From positions 1 to 64,000 of the forward strand of contig NZ_FOKY01000001.1 of assembly GCF_900112165.1 (NCBI RefSeq): DNA of 64,000 bases, in the 5' to 3' direction. The notes beneath the pieces are model-generated. The model was given only the letters and a program-made list of their open reading frames with translations, was not told where the DNA came from and searched no databases. The position numbers and the translations under genes were made by a program. The DNA is from Brevinema andersonii (GTDB taxonomy: Bacteria > Spirochaetota > Brevinematia > Brevinematales > Brevinemataceae). This document shows, piece by piece, positions 54,243-63,680 of the stretch; the stretch's first letter is position 1; each line of letters begins with the position of its first letter.

Positions 54243-54689
54243 TTAAATCTTATATTGTATAATCATATTGCTATGAGAATTTTTAAATTCAGATCCTTCT
54301 ACTAAAATAAGTTTTTTAATCATACGGCGTGCTAACTTATTTTTTGGTAGCATCGCTTTTACAGCTTTTTCCAGAGGAAACCATGGTTTTTTTTGCATCA
54401 TAAGCGAATGTTTTACCTCTTTTAATCCACCAGGAAATCCTGTATGATGCCTATAAACTTTAGTAGAAGCTTTTCTGCCTGTCAAAATAAAATCATAAGC
54501 ATTTATTACAACCACAAAATCTCCATCATCAAGATGAGGAGTATAAGAGGGTTTATGCTTACCCTGTAAAATGAATGCAGCTTCTGAGGCAATACGACCT
54601 AAACTTTGACCTTTAGCATCAATAACAAACCATTTGCGTGAAATTTCTGGTGCTTTTGTATATTCAGTACGCAAGTTTGCAGTTTTCAT
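54243..54689 (-). CDS. rplM: 50S ribosomal protein L13
   Basis: L13 is an early-assembly 50S protein. The 148 residues have WFVIDAKGQSLGRIASEAA, DDGDFVVVINA, YRHHTGFPGGLKE and MLPKNKLARRMIKKL. It is the first gene of the rplM-rpsI unit, with AAGGATG upstream. Confidence 0.97.
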   Translation of the reverse strand: MKTANLRTEYTKAPEISRKWFVIDAKGQSLGRIASEAAFILQGKHKPSYTPHLDDGDFVVVINAYDFILTGRKASTKVYRHHTGFPGGLKEVKHSLMMQKKPWFPLEKAVKAMLPKNKLARRMIKKLILVEGSEFKNSHSNMIIQYKI

Positions 54690-54797
54690 TCTAACATCCT
54701 TTTATTGATTTTTCTTTTGGATACTCACCAAAAGGGATTAATTCAAGAGTCATTATATACTATTTTTTTTATTTTTTCAAGTTTATTTTAGGTTTAT

Positions 54798-57017
54798 TTA
54801 AATTTTCTGGCGTGAAAGCAAAACAGAATTTATAATCACTGTTAAGGAGCTGAAACTCATTGCTACTTCTGCCACAACAGGATGCAGCAATCCTAAAAAT
54901 GCCAGTGGTATCGCAATCACATTATAAAAAAATGCCCAAAAAAGATTCTGCTTGATCTTTGTAAAAGTAGCTTGTGCTAACCGAAAACAAGAAACTAATG
55001 ATACCAAAGTCCCGGAAACTAAAATAATATCTCCGGCTTCAGCAGCAATATCAGTTCCTGTACCTATAGCAACACCAACATCCGCAGCTTCCAAAGCAGC
55101 AGCATCATTAATGCCGTCTCCTACAAAACATACTTTATAATCCTGATTTTGCATTGATTGAATTGTCTCAAGTTTCAATTTAGGAGAGGCCTCATCAATA
55201 ACAGAATGAATATCTAACTCTTCTGCAATAGCGGCAGCTGCACTTTTATGATCTCCTGTAATCATCATAATTTTCAGTTTCATATTTTTAAGCTCAGAAA
55301 TAGCAGTAGCAGTACTCTGTTTTAATTTATCGGCAAAACTTACAATTGCTTCGCATTTTTTTTGGGTCATATCGGACAAGCAAACTAATGTTTCACCTTT
55401 TTCACGAGCAAGATCTACGGACTGAACAAGTATAGCCGGAATTTCGATACCTTGTTCTATGGTAGCTTTAAGCGAGCCCGCAAACCAGTCCATGTCTTGA
55501 TATGTTCCGAAAATACCTTGCCCAGGAGATGTTCGGGACGTTTCGAATAGGGCAGGCATAATATTGTTTTCCTTTGCGTAGGCGCTAATAGCATATGCTA
55601 ACGGATGTTCTGACTGCTTTTCCAACCCTGATAAGATACTGATAATTTCTTTTTCTATTGCCGATGCTGAAAAAACAGACATTACTTTCGGCCTACCCTC
55701 TGTGAGCGTACCGGTTTTGTCAAGAGCTAGGATTTGAATATCATTCAATTGCTGGATTGCCGCTCCTCGTCTGATCAAAATACCTTTCCGCGCTCCCAAA
55801 GCAGAACCATTGACTAATGCCATTGGAGTCGCAAGCCCAAGTGCACAAGGGCATGCAATCACCAAAACCGCAATAGCTGCAGAAATTGCTGCTGCTAAAC
55901 GTCCATTTGAATGATATTCTATACCTAAATTTTCCAAAAGTCCAGGAATCGCTTCTGGAAATGCAAACCATATAGCAAATGCCAGAAAAGAAAGCATCAA
56001 AATAATAGGAACAAAAATACCAGTAATTTTATCGGCAAGGATTTGAATAGGAATTTTTGTTCCCTGAGCCTCTTGAATTAATTTAATAGTCTGCGCTAAA
56101 AAAGATTGATCTGCTAATTTTTCTACACGAACCACAATAAAGCCTTCCAGATTTAAAGATGCTCCAAAAACAAAATCATTAGGACGTTTTTCTACCGGCA
56201 GTGATTCCCCAGTAAGAAAGCTTTCATCAGTGCTTGTATTTCCAGACATAATCATACCGTCGACAGGAATTTTTTCTCCTGCCTTAACCTGGACAAGATC
56301 TCCCACTTTCAGCTGCGAAATTGGAACTTCAACAACTTCCGTTGGAGAAATCTGCTTGAAAGCGGTTTTAGCACCAAAATTAGCTAAAGCAGCAACAGCG
56401 CCCGAAGCTTTACCGCGCGCAAACGTCTCCAGCAAGCGTCCCGTCATATTAACAGTTATCAACATCGTAGCAGTCATCGAATAGTCAGCAATATCTAATC
56501 CCAATAGCGGCAGCAGCGAACTAATCCAAGCCGTAAGCGCTCCCAAACTGATCAACACATCCATTCCCAAAGTGGCTGTCTTGAGCGAAGAAACTGCTGC
56601 TTTTAAAATACCCATACCAGGAATCAAAATCGTAAACCCAGCAATAGTAAACCCAATAGCAGAATGCATCATTTTAGAAAAGTGCAGATTAAAAAAATGA
56701 GGAGCATACATAAGCAAAACAGACAGAACTGTAAAAAACCATGACAACAATACTTTGAATAACAACGGCTGAAGCGATGCATCCAATGATTGGTATTCGA
56801 AATCAGGAAAAAGATGAAATCCCATCCTATTAGCCTGATTGACAATAGTATCCCGAGAAATCATTTGATCATTAAACTGTACGACTGCTGTTCCAGAAGC
56901 AAAATTAACATTAATAGAATTAATCCCTTTTTCTTGAGAAAGTTGTTTTTCCAGCCTGCTAGCACAAGCAGTACAGTGCATACCTTCGACAACAAATACG
57001 ATAGATTTTTCCGACAT
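54798..57017 (-). CDS. copA: copper-exporting P1B-type ATPase CopA
   Basis: CopA pumps Cu+ out of the cytoplasm. One N-terminal HMA metal-binding domain ([16 protein letters not shown]) is followed by eight membrane helices, the actuator motif TGESLPVEK, the CPC metal site in [16 protein letters not shown], the phosphorylation loop DKTGTLTEG, a His-Pro (SEHPLAYA) and [16 protein letters not shown]. Starting at 57017, where AAGGAAA precedes the ATG, it has 739 residues; the longest frame adds 11. No CopZ or CueR gene is adjacent. Confidence 0.94.
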   Translation of the reverse strand: MSEKSIVFVVEGMHCTACASRLEKQLSQEKGINSINVNFASGTAVVQFNDQMISRDTIVNQANRMGFHLFPDFEYQSLDASLQPLLFKVLLSWFFTVLSVLLMYAPHFFNLHFSKMMHSAIGFTIAGFTILIPGMGILKAAVSSLKTATLGMDVLISLGALTAWISSLLPLLGLDIADYSMTATMLITVNMTGRLLETFARGKASGAVAALANFGAKTAFKQISPTEVVEVPISQLKVGDLVQVKAGEKIPVDGMIMSGNTSTDESFLTGESLPVEKRPNDFVFGASLNLEGFIVVRVEKLADQSFLAQTIKLIQEAQGTKIPIQILADKITGIFVPIILMLSFLAFAIWFAFPEAIPGLLENLGIEYHSNGRLAAAISAAIAVLVIACPCALGLATPMALVNGSALGARKGILIRRGAAIQQLNDIQILALDKTGTLTEGRPKVMSVFSASAIEKEIISILSGLEKQSEHPLAYAISAYAKENNIMPALFETSRTSPGQGIFGTYQDMDWFAGSLKATIEQGIEIPAILVQSVDLAREKGETLVCLSDMTQKKCEAIVSFADKLKQSTATAISELKNMKLKIMMITGDHKSAAAAIAEELDIHSVIDEASPKLKLETIQSMQNQDYKVCFVGDGINDAAALEAADVGVAIGTGTDIAAEAGDIILVSGTLVSLVSCFRLAQATFTKIKQNLFWAFFYNVIAIPLAFLGLLHPVVAEVAMSFSSLTVIINSVLLSRQKI

Positions 57018-57094
57018 CTTACTATTTCCTTTTTTTAAATAGTATAGCACAATTTCAAATAAAATGACAAATATTATAAAAATTCTTTTTTTGC

Positions 57095-57123
57095 TTGAAA
57101 AAATAAAAAAAATAGTATATAAT
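57095..57123 (+). promoter_or_regulatory. promoter of the CAT tRNA gene
   Basis: TTGAAA (57095-57100), 17 bases and TATAAT (57118-57123), 12 bases before the tRNA. Confidence 0.8.
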
Positions 57124-57134
57124 AATGAGGTATT

Positions 57135-57208
57135 GGGCCTGTAGCTCAGACGGTTAGAGCAACCGACTCATAATCGGTGGGTCGTGGGTTCGATGCCCAC
57201 CGGGCCCC
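57135..57208 (+). tRNA. tRNA with anticodon CAT (Met elongator or Ile2)
   Basis: Acceptor GGGCCTG/CGGGCCC, D arm GCTCAGACGGTTAGAGC, anticodon stem CCGACTCATAATCGG with anticodon CAU, and T arm GTGGGTTCGATGCCCAC. This is either elongator tRNA-Met or tRNA-Ile2 in which C34 becomes lysidine; the sequence alone does not decide. The initiator-type features (unpaired first base, three G-C pairs GGG/CCC in the anticodon stem) are absent. Confidence 0.93.
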
Positions 57209-57240
57209 AATAGACTTAAATATAAATTTAGGTTTTTATT

Positions 57241-57280
57241 TATAAAAGGATACCTTAAATAGGTATCCTTTTATAATTTT
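57241..57280 (+). terminator. terminator after the tRNA
   Basis: A 15-bp perfect stem (57241-57255 with 57261-57275) is followed by ATTTTTATT. Confidence 0.85.
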
Positions 57281-57286
57281 TATTGA

Positions 57287-58009
57287 TTATTCTACTATCA
57301 TAAATCCTAGCGAAACATTCAATTGATAGTTTAGAAAATGATAGGAACGATCTCCTTAAAGGAGATTAAAGCCATCTTTTGTATTATAAGCAGGCAACAA
57401 AAAAAAGAAATAGAATGACGAAATCTGAATACAAAACCACTATTCATAATGAATCGAAACCCCTAAAGGCAAATCTACGCCTATGCTCCAAAACCACCTC
57501 CAGGAAATTCAACTTTTTCTGTTTGATGAGCTTCTGCGACTTACGCTTCCTTTGAGATTTCCAAAAGAAGAGGTCACACCCAGAATATCAACCATAAATT
57601 TCGAATTAGCAAATTGTCTGTTGGCAGAATAAGCAGAACTTAAAGAAACATACATTTTTTTAAGAAAAGGATCAGTGTCTCCAACTAACAAATAAAAATT
57701 AGAAGCACAGATGTTTTCTAACAAAAAACCCAAAACTCCCCAGTAAATCAACCCCATACACAGAAATTCCTGAAACATTAAAATACTGATAACCAATATC
57801 TGCAGTAAAGTTTCCACCTAATAAATTAGCATGTGAACATATTTGACCATTGTCAGGGGTCACAAAATTATTGCCAGATTTGGCTTTCATCAAACTCACG
57901 TCCAAACCGCCACCAACTTTCAAGACAAAATTATTAGTACCAATAGCTACATTAGCATCAACAACTAAAATACCCCTAATATTGCCAATAAATAAAAATT
58001 TTTGCTCAT
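57287..58009 (-). pseudogene. decayed outer-membrane beta-barrel protein
   Basis: GAGGAG precedes an ATG at 58009 that begins a signal peptide (MSKNFYLLAILGVF) and then hits a stop. In other frames the sequence continues with alternating strands typical of a beta-barrel: VVDANVAIGTNNFVLKVGGG, NFTADIGYQYFNVSG, MYVSLSSAYSANRQF, GVDLPLGVSIHYE, and finally NYQLNVSLGFMIVE with a stop at 57287. At least four frame changes are required. The family is not identified beyond porin-like. Confidence 0.65.
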
Positions 58010-58133
58010 TAAGATTCTCCTCTATGTTTAAGGTATACAAACAAATCGGAATTTAATCATATATTAACTTTAAAAATATGATAATAGCATTTTTTAATAG
58101 CTATATCTACATAGATAAAAATAGTAAAAATAT

Positions 58134-58967
58134 TTACGACATTATCCAACCTTCTTTTGCAAACCAATCGTAAATTCCCAACTTCCAAGAATATCGCAAC
58201 TGAAACCCTATTTTCTGCAGAAATTCAATATTAACACAGCTATCCGTTTCATGATCACGGAGAGGAAGAGCTCCAAAAAGAAGCTTGTTTTCAGCTTGTA
58301 ATAAATAGTGAATATATTCAACTACACTACGCACTACAGGTGATTCCCCAGAACCAACAGGAACAACAAGGGATTCTTGATAGCATGCTTGATTATTAAT
58401 TATTAAATCTAATATACAAAAAAAATCTTCTATATAAATAAAATCGCGCTTTTGGGTGCCAGATGTAAGCTCTATATCATTATTTTGTCTGCAATTTGAA
58501 GCAACATAGTAAAGAAAATTAGCCGGTCCAGCCCCATATCCGTAAAAGTGATTGCAATGCAGATCAAGAAAACACGTATCAGTATTTTTTGCTATGTCCA
58601 TGCCTAAAGCACTAAATTGGTGTTTGGTATAAGCATAATAATTAATCTCGGGCGAGAGATAGGTGCCAATATTGATAAACAGACGAACTCCTGATTCTAC
58701 AGCATACTCAAGAAGGCTTTGAGAGAAGAGAATATTTGTATTATATATTTCCTTCTTGGATTCTTGTTGGCGACCGTAACTTGCTGCGGTATGAATAACA
58801 ATATCCGGCTTGAACAACAGCATACTTTGGAGTCTATCAGCTAGGATGCAGGGTTGGGGGCAATGATCGGTATTCCGAACAATAGAAATTACTTGATGAT
58901 TTTGAGCGAATTTTTTTCGCAGAAAGGATCCAAGAAACCCTGTAGCTCCGCTAATTACAATACGCAT
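58134..58967 (-). CDS. NAD-dependent nucleotide-sugar epimerase/dehydratase (SDR family)
   Basis: An extended short-chain dehydrogenase. The NAD-binding motif GATGFLGSFL is near residue 8, and a catalytic YxxxK is visible as YAYTKHQ at about residues 114-120. QKRDFIYIEDFFCILDLII is typical for UDP-sugar 4-epimerases and dehydratases. The 277 residues from 58967 (GGAAA upstream) are slightly shorter than typical 310-residue epimerases. The substrate is unknown; surface-glycan synthesis is inferred. Confidence 0.82.
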   Translation of the reverse strand: MRIVISGATGFLGSFLRKKFAQNHQVISIVRNTDHCPQPCILADRLQSMLLFKPDIVIHTAASYGRQQESKKEIYNTNILFSQSLLEYAVESGVRLFINIGTYLSPEINYYAYTKHQFSALGMDIAKNTDTCFLDLHCNHFYGYGAGPANFLYYVASNCRQNNDIELTSGTQKRDFIYIEDFFCILDLIINNQACYQESLVVPVGSGESPVVRSVVEYIHYLLQAENKLLFGALPLRDHETDSCVNIEFLQKIGFQLRYSWKLGIYDWFAKEGWIMS

Positions 58968-59063
58968 ATGAATTTCCATATGATAAAATATTAATATATT
59001 GTAATATGGGTTTTATTTTTTGTCAAGATGAATAAATATATTATTATAATTTAAATTATTTTT

Positions 59064-59093
59064 TTGACATATGAATTTATTTTATGTTAAAAT
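59064..59093 (+). promoter_or_regulatory. promoter of the carnitine operon
   Basis: TTGACA (59064-59069), an 18-base spacer and TAAAAT (59088-59093), 45 bases before the BCCT start. Confidence 0.7.
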
Positions 59094-59138
59094 TTATTGT
59101 GAGGTTTATTTTTCACTTCACATAAAAAGGAGGAAACT

Positions 59139-60671
59139 ATGGACTCTGAGCTCAAAAAATCTATCACATCAAGCAAATTGTTTATCGCAACAGCACCAAT
59201 CGTTGCTGTTTTAGCCATTATTGCTTTAATCTGGCCTGTACAGCTTACAAACGCCATTGTTAGTGCGACAGCTTTTTTCTACAAAACTTACGATTGGTTT
59301 ATTATTTGGATACCGTTAGCGGCGCTGATTTTATGTTTTATCATTGCATTCTCGAAATACGGAAATATACGGCTGGGCGGAGCAAATGCTGTACCGGAAT
59401 ATAGTTTTTATTCATGGATGGCAATGCTTTTTACAGCCGGAATAGGTGTAGGAATCGTTTTTTACGGACCGATCGAAGCTCTTTGGCACTATTTTCAATC
59501 ACCTATTGGTATTGCAGCTGGCTACAATCCAGGTGATGCCGCTGAAAATGCGATGTCGCTTGCTTTATGGGTATGGGGGCTGCCAGCATGGGCTCTATAT
59601 GCCTTAGGAGGCTTGATTGTTGCATACTTTGCTTATCAAAAAAATGGTGATTTCACGCCTGCAGCATCGCTTGAGATTGGATTTCATAAAAAATCTTGGA
59701 CTAAACCCTTAGCAGCTTTGGCCGCTGGAGTTGCAGTGGTTTCGATAGCACTTTCCGTATCTTCTTCGATAGCAATGGCCACCACTCAAGTTACTGCCGG
59801 TTTCAAAATTATTTCCGGTATCGATTTGCAGGGAAATCTGATAAAAATTATCATTCTAGCAATTATTTTCGTTATTTATACGAGCGCTGCTGTTCTGCCG
59901 ATCCAACAAGGAATGAAATTCCTTGGCGATTGGACTATGTATATTGCAATTGCGTTGATGATATATGTTTTCCTTGTAGGTCCAACGCAGTATTTTATGA
60001 GCGTTATGGTAAATACTATTGGAAAAATCATCACAGAAACAATTCCTTACGGATTTGAATTATATCTATTCCGCAAGCGTGATTGGCTTATTTGGTATCC
60101 ACTTTCTTATTGGGTTTGGTGGATTACTTGGATGCCTTTTGTCGGAGCGTTTCTTGCAAAAATTTCAAAAGGGCGCACGATAAAAGAATTTTTATTAGCC
60201 GCTATTTTAGCTCCTACAGGATTTATGATTGTATGGTTTTCGATTTTTTCAGGATTTGCTTTGGTCGACACCATAGAAGGAACAGGAGTTGTTGCAGAAA
60301 TAGGCAATTCGGGAGGCTATGAAGGCACCATCTACTATCTTTTGAATCTTCTGCCGTTTTCCAGCATCACAAAAGTGGTTGTTGCTTTACTATTTTTAAG
60401 CTTTGTTATCACAACAGTAACAAGCGCAGCAATTTCACTGGGAATCATGACAAGTCACGATGGAAAATCAGAATCCAAAATAAAAACTATTATTTGGTCT
60501 ATTTTTATGGCTTTAGTTGCTTTTGCTGTTGTAGTAACAGGCAGCATAGAAGGCATAAAAGCTGTAGGATCTTTTGCAGGCTTTCCGTTCGTTTTCCTTA
60601 TTTTCCTGATGAGCTCAGCGCTTATTAGGCAGATGAGAAAAGATCATAGCAGACCCAATCTGGAGGATTAA
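59139..60671 (+). CDS. BCCT-family transporter, probable carnitine/betaine importer
   Basis: An inner-membrane transporter of the betaine/choline/carnitine family with 12 expected helices in 510 residues. The family glycine-rich segment is GIGVGIVFYGPIEALWHY and the signature is WITWMPFVGAFLAKISKGRT. AGGAGG lies 6 bases before the ATG. It heads an operon with a 38-residue membrane protein and a carnitine acyltransferase, which strongly suggests that the substrate is carnitine. The length is near that of CaiT. Whether it exchanges substrate (like CaiT) or uses Na+ is not visible. Confidence 0.92.
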   Translation: MDSELKKSITSSKLFIATAPIVAVLAIIALIWPVQLTNAIVSATAFFYKTYDWFIIWIPLAALILCFIIAFSKYGNIRLGGANAVPEYSFYSWMAMLFTAGIGVGIVFYGPIEALWHYFQSPIGIAAGYNPGDAAENAMSLALWVWGLPAWALYALGGLIVAYFAYQKNGDFTPAASLEIGFHKKSWTKPLAALAAGVAVVSIALSVSSSIAMATTQVTAGFKIISGIDLQGNLIKIIILAIIFVIYTSAAVLPIQQGMKFLGDWTMYIAIALMIYVFLVGPTQYFMSVMVNTIGKIITETIPYGFELYLFRKRDWLIWYPLSYWVWWITWMPFVGAFLAKISKGRTIKEFLLAAILAPTGFMIVWFSIFSGFALVDTIEGTGVVAEIGNSGGYEGTIYYLLNLLPFSSITKVVVALLFLSFVITTVTSAAISLGIMTSHDGKSESKIKTIIWSIFMALVAFAVVVTGSIEGIKAVGSFAGFPFVFLIFLMSSALIRQMRKDHSRPNLED

Positions 60672-60672
60672 C

Positions 60673-60789
60673 ATGGAACCTATATATTTAGGATTAACAG
60701 TAACTCAACAAATTGTTCAAACGGTACTTGTTGTTTTTGCGATAGTATTCTTGGCATGGAGTATTAAATTAACTCTAGAAAAAGATTAA
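60673..60789 (+). CDS. 38-residue membrane protein between transporter and acyltransferase
   Basis: A clear gene too short for normal gene finders. GGAGG (60662-60666, inside the transporter's last codons) lies 6 bases before ATG 60673, and the stop is TAA at 60787-60789. The product starts MEPIYLGLTVTQQ and has one membrane helix (about residues 14-33, IVQTVLVVFAIVFLAW), then a short charged tail. The gap from the transporter stop is one base. It resembles, in size and context, the small accessory subunits known for some transporters such as MetS; a role with the BCCT protein is inference. Confidence 0.75.
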   Translation: MEPIYLGLTVTQQIVQTVLVVFAIVFLAWSIKLTLEKD

Positions 60790-60803
60790 TCCCAGAGGTT
60801 TAT

Positions 60804-62501
60804 ATGCAAAAATTACCAATACCTTCGTTGGAAGAAACAACAGAAAAATTTATTCGTTGGTCATGTCCTTTTGTTAACGATATAGAGTATCAAGAAACAA
60901 AAATTTTAACGGATAATTTTCGAAAATCGGCAGAAAAATTACAGGCAGCCTTAATAGACAAACAGCAAAACACAGTGACAAGTTGGCTTTATCAGGATTG
61001 GATCGATTCATACTTGGAAGGCCGTGAATCGCTTACTCTTTCGACAAATTTTACTATCGAAATTCTGCCTAGAGAAAAAAAAGATATTAATTTTTTAACC
61101 GATTTTGTAGCAGGATTAAGCCTTCAAGCGTCTTTATGGCAAAAAGTTCAATATCCACAAGAAACCGATAATCGCGGCACAGCGATCGATATGAGTCAAT
61201 TTGCAATTCTAGGTGGATATTGCCGTATTCCTCAAAAAGGTATAGATGTAGGTCATTTCGCCAAGGAAAGTAGACATATTGCTATCTATTATCAGGACAG
61301 ACTTTATAAAATCGAGATATTAGATAATAATTTCGATATAGTCTGCCTGCCAGATTTTGAAAATTTATTTAGAAATAACGACCATAATAAAGAAATTACA
61401 CTTTCGACTATGGGATTTATGCCCAGCGAAACTGCTGCTATATGGCGAGAAAATCTTCTGGAGACCGAAAAAGAATATTTTTCAGTAATAGAAAATGCAC
61501 TTTTCGTTGTTACTTTGATCGATGCTAAAACGATCACTACAGATGAAAAGCTTCATAAGGCCATGTTTTTAAATGGCAGTCATGGCTGGCCTTTCAAGTC
61601 GATGCACTTTATCTTCAATATTTTTGATAATACATTATGGGCAAACTTTGAGCATACTTATCAAGATGCGGGAACACTTGTTTCCATTTTAAAGCATGTA
61701 AAAGATTACATGGATCAAAATGAAAAAAAACAATATCCTAAAAAATCACCGCAGCTCATTAAAGAAAATCTCAGCGAAGAACAGAAAAAGCAATTAATAG
61801 ATTTCCAATTGCAGTACAATAAAGAAGCAGCACAAATATCTATCCGACTGATAAAATCTCGTTTTTCCAAAGATGTGCTAACAAAATACAGTGTCGATGC
61901 GTTGACTCAAATGATTCATATTTATGCCATGGCAAAAGTTATGAAAGAACCTCGAAGTATTTATGAAGCAGTTGCAATCCCCCATTTCCGTAATGGACGT
62001 ACAGAGTGTGTAAGAGCACTTTCATGGGAAATGTGGCAGTTTGCATTAGCGCTTCTTAAGAATGATACCAGTCAAGAAGAGCTTTTTAAGCTTTTCAATA
62101 AAGCCATAGAAGAACACAAGCAGCGAATAAAAGCCTGTAAAAATGGACATGGTGTGGATCGGCATCTTTTAGGGTTGAAGCTTATTGATACCAATATTCT
62201 TACAAATGAGACAGATCGTTCTGTTATCTACGATTTTTTCAATAGCAAAGCATACAAAGCTGAGTCGGAGAATTTCTTTTCAACTTCCTCATTAGGTAAT
62301 TCTCCATTAGTAGGAGTGTTGATTTACAATCCAGCGACCACTTTGGGATATGGTATGGCTTATGGACAGAATGAAGAATTTTTGCTATGGCACCTCTCTT
62401 ATTCAAATGCTATCACAAATCAAGCACAAGAATTAGACCTTGCTTTGCAAGAAGGTGCAAAGAAAATCATGAGCTTCCTGAGCAATTATCAACCTAATTA
62501 A
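60804..62501 (+). CDS. carnitine O-acyltransferase (eukaryotic-type)
   Basis: The enzyme transfers acyl groups between CoA and carnitine. In 565 residues it shows the full family pattern: LPIPSLEETTEKFIRWSCP at the N-terminus, the catalytic His284 in FEHTYQDAGTL, the carnitine-binding FRNGRTECVRALS (about 395-407), HGVDRHLLGLKL (about 449-460) and the STS motif 493-495 in FFSTSSLG. The Thr in GRTE rather than the Val of choline acetyltransferases favours carnitine. The family is mainly eukaryotic and rare in bacteria. It follows the small membrane protein by 14 bases with an AGAGG site. The last 4 bases overlap the convergent sialyltransferase gene. Confidence 0.93.
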   Translation: MQKLPIPSLEETTEKFIRWSCPFVNDIEYQETKILTDNFRKSAEKLQAALIDKQQNTVTSWLYQDWIDSYLEGRESLTLSTNFTIEILPREKKDINFLTDFVAGLSLQASLWQKVQYPQETDNRGTAIDMSQFAILGGYCRIPQKGIDVGHFAKESRHIAIYYQDRLYKIEILDNNFDIVCLPDFENLFRNNDHNKEITLSTMGFMPSETAAIWRENLLETEKEYFSVIENALFVVTLIDAKTITTDEKLHKAMFLNGSHGWPFKSMHFIFNIFDNTLWANFEHTYQDAGTLVSILKHVKDYMDQNEKKQYPKKSPQLIKENLSEEQKKQLIDFQLQYNKEAAQISIRLIKSRFSKDVLTKYSVDALTQMIHIYAMAKVMKEPRSIYEAVAIPHFRNGRTECVRALSWEMWQFALALLKNDTSQEELFKLFNKAIEEHKQRIKACKNGHGVDRHLLGLKLIDTNILTNETDRSVIYDFFNSKAYKAESENFFSTSSLGNSPLVGVLIYNPATTLGYGMAYGQNEEFLLWHLSYSNAITNQAQELDLALQEGAKKIMSFLSNYQPN

Positions 62502-63634
62502 TTGAGAAGTTTTAAGTCAGATAAAAAATAGATGGAGGATTCTCTAATAATTCCCAATTCTATCATAACTTGCACTAAAGGATCATCCCATTCTGTTTTG
62601 TCTACACTAGCCACTAAAAATGCAATTTTCTCTTTAGGCAGATTAAAATATAAAGAGCTCAGAAATCCACCTGTTCTATCGGGAATCAAACCAGACACAA
62701 TTAACGCTTCATATCCTATGAAGTTTGGAATATTTGGAAAATCAGGAAATGCGTTTTTAGTTTTTTTATTGCTGTCTCCCCCGTGAGGATGCAGCTTGAG
62801 AAAAAAATCATAAGTTTTTCCATTTAAATATTTGTGTAAAATTCCTTCTGGTTGTATAACATTTTTAATCATATTAATTTGCTCTTCAACAAATTTTTGT
62901 GCTCTTTGTGGATCGTCATATACGGCACTTCCAGTAAAAACAAAAGAGAAATTTGATGATTGACATAATATTTTTTTTATTTTTTTATAATTAAAACCTA
63001 TATATTTAAAATACCTTTTTTTCTCTAATTCTGACAACTGCATTCTTAAATTATCAAAATCAATTTTTTTTATTTGAGCATTATTTTGAGTCATTGCATC
63101 TTTAACGATCTTCATATCACTGTGGTCTAAATAATCTGGTCTCAACATGTAATGCGTAACAGGAAGATATTTTGCAATCATATTTCGATGACCAATTAAA
63201 TTCGATTCGCCTGAAAAAAATTTTTGCCATGCTTCATCACTAGCCTTGAGCACTTCTTTTTGTCTGCCTGTTTTTTTATTGATGTAAAAATTAACATAAT
63301 CTTCAGAGCCATCATCATAAACATATACATGAAAAAGTCTGTTAGTCGGAATAGCTCTCAATACATCTGAATACATCTTAAAAGGGTGGATTTGTGTATG
63401 AAGTTCTATTTTTACAGATGGATACTTTTTTAATATTTGTTTAATATTAAGGAGAAGAGAGTCAATATTATCATGTTTTCTAATATTATCTATAGCATTA
63501 AAATTATTAGTAAAGCGCGGAGTATATATAAGTTTAAGAATGTCTGGATTTTTAGCAGCATCAGAAAAGAATTGCATAGCAGGAACTGTGGCATGAGAAA
63601 TATATATTTTAACAAGATGAGGGGAGGGAAACAA
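62498..63634 (-). CDS. GT80 sialyltransferase
   Basis: The 378 residues match the GT80 family (Pasteurella PmST1, Photobacterium enzymes), which transfers sialic acid from CMP-Neu5Ac to galactosides. YDDGSEDYVNF (106-116) holds the catalytic Asp; LKLHPHGGDSNK has His282; GYEALIVSGLIPD has Glu309; and GGFLSSLYFNLPKEKI has the Ser-Ser pair 326-327, in the same order and spacing as in PmST1. The longest frame opens with a TTG without ribosome site. A proper ATG with AGGGAG lies at 63680 but is one base out of frame because of an A11 tract (63662-63672). See findings. The gene is therefore probably phase-off or decaying at the 5' end only. Confidence 0.85.
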   Translation of the reverse strand: MFPSPHLVKIYISHATVPAMQFFSDAAKNPDILKLIYTPRFTNNFNAIDNIRKHDNIDSLLLNIKQILKKYPSVKIELHTQIHPFKMYSDVLRAIPTNRLFHVYVYDDGSEDYVNFYINKKTGRQKEVLKASDEAWQKFFSGESNLIGHRNMIAKYLPVTHYMLRPDYLDHSDMKIVKDAMTQNNAQIKKIDFDNLRMQLSELEKKRYFKYIGFNYKKIKKILCQSSNFSFVFTGSAVYDDPQRAQKFVEEQINMIKNVIQPEGILHKYLNGKTYDFFLKLHPHGGDSNKKTKNAFPDFPNIPNFIGYEALIVSGLIPDRTGGFLSSLYFNLPKEKIAFLVASVDKTEWDDPLVQVMIELGIIRESSIYFLSDLKLLN

Positions 63635-63661
63635 TAACTGAATAGCAATACCATTAAATAA

Positions 63662-63672
63662 TTTTTTTTTTT
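63662..63672. repeat. poly-A/T tract of 11 bases at the start of the GT80 gene
   Basis: Eleven T on the + strand, that is, eleven A directly after the third codon of the natural start ATG (63680-63678) of the sialyltransferase. With ten A (or thirteen) the ATG would be in frame with the enzyme; with eleven the frame ends at TAA eight codons later. Confidence 0.8.
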
Positions 63673-63680
63673 AGTATCAT

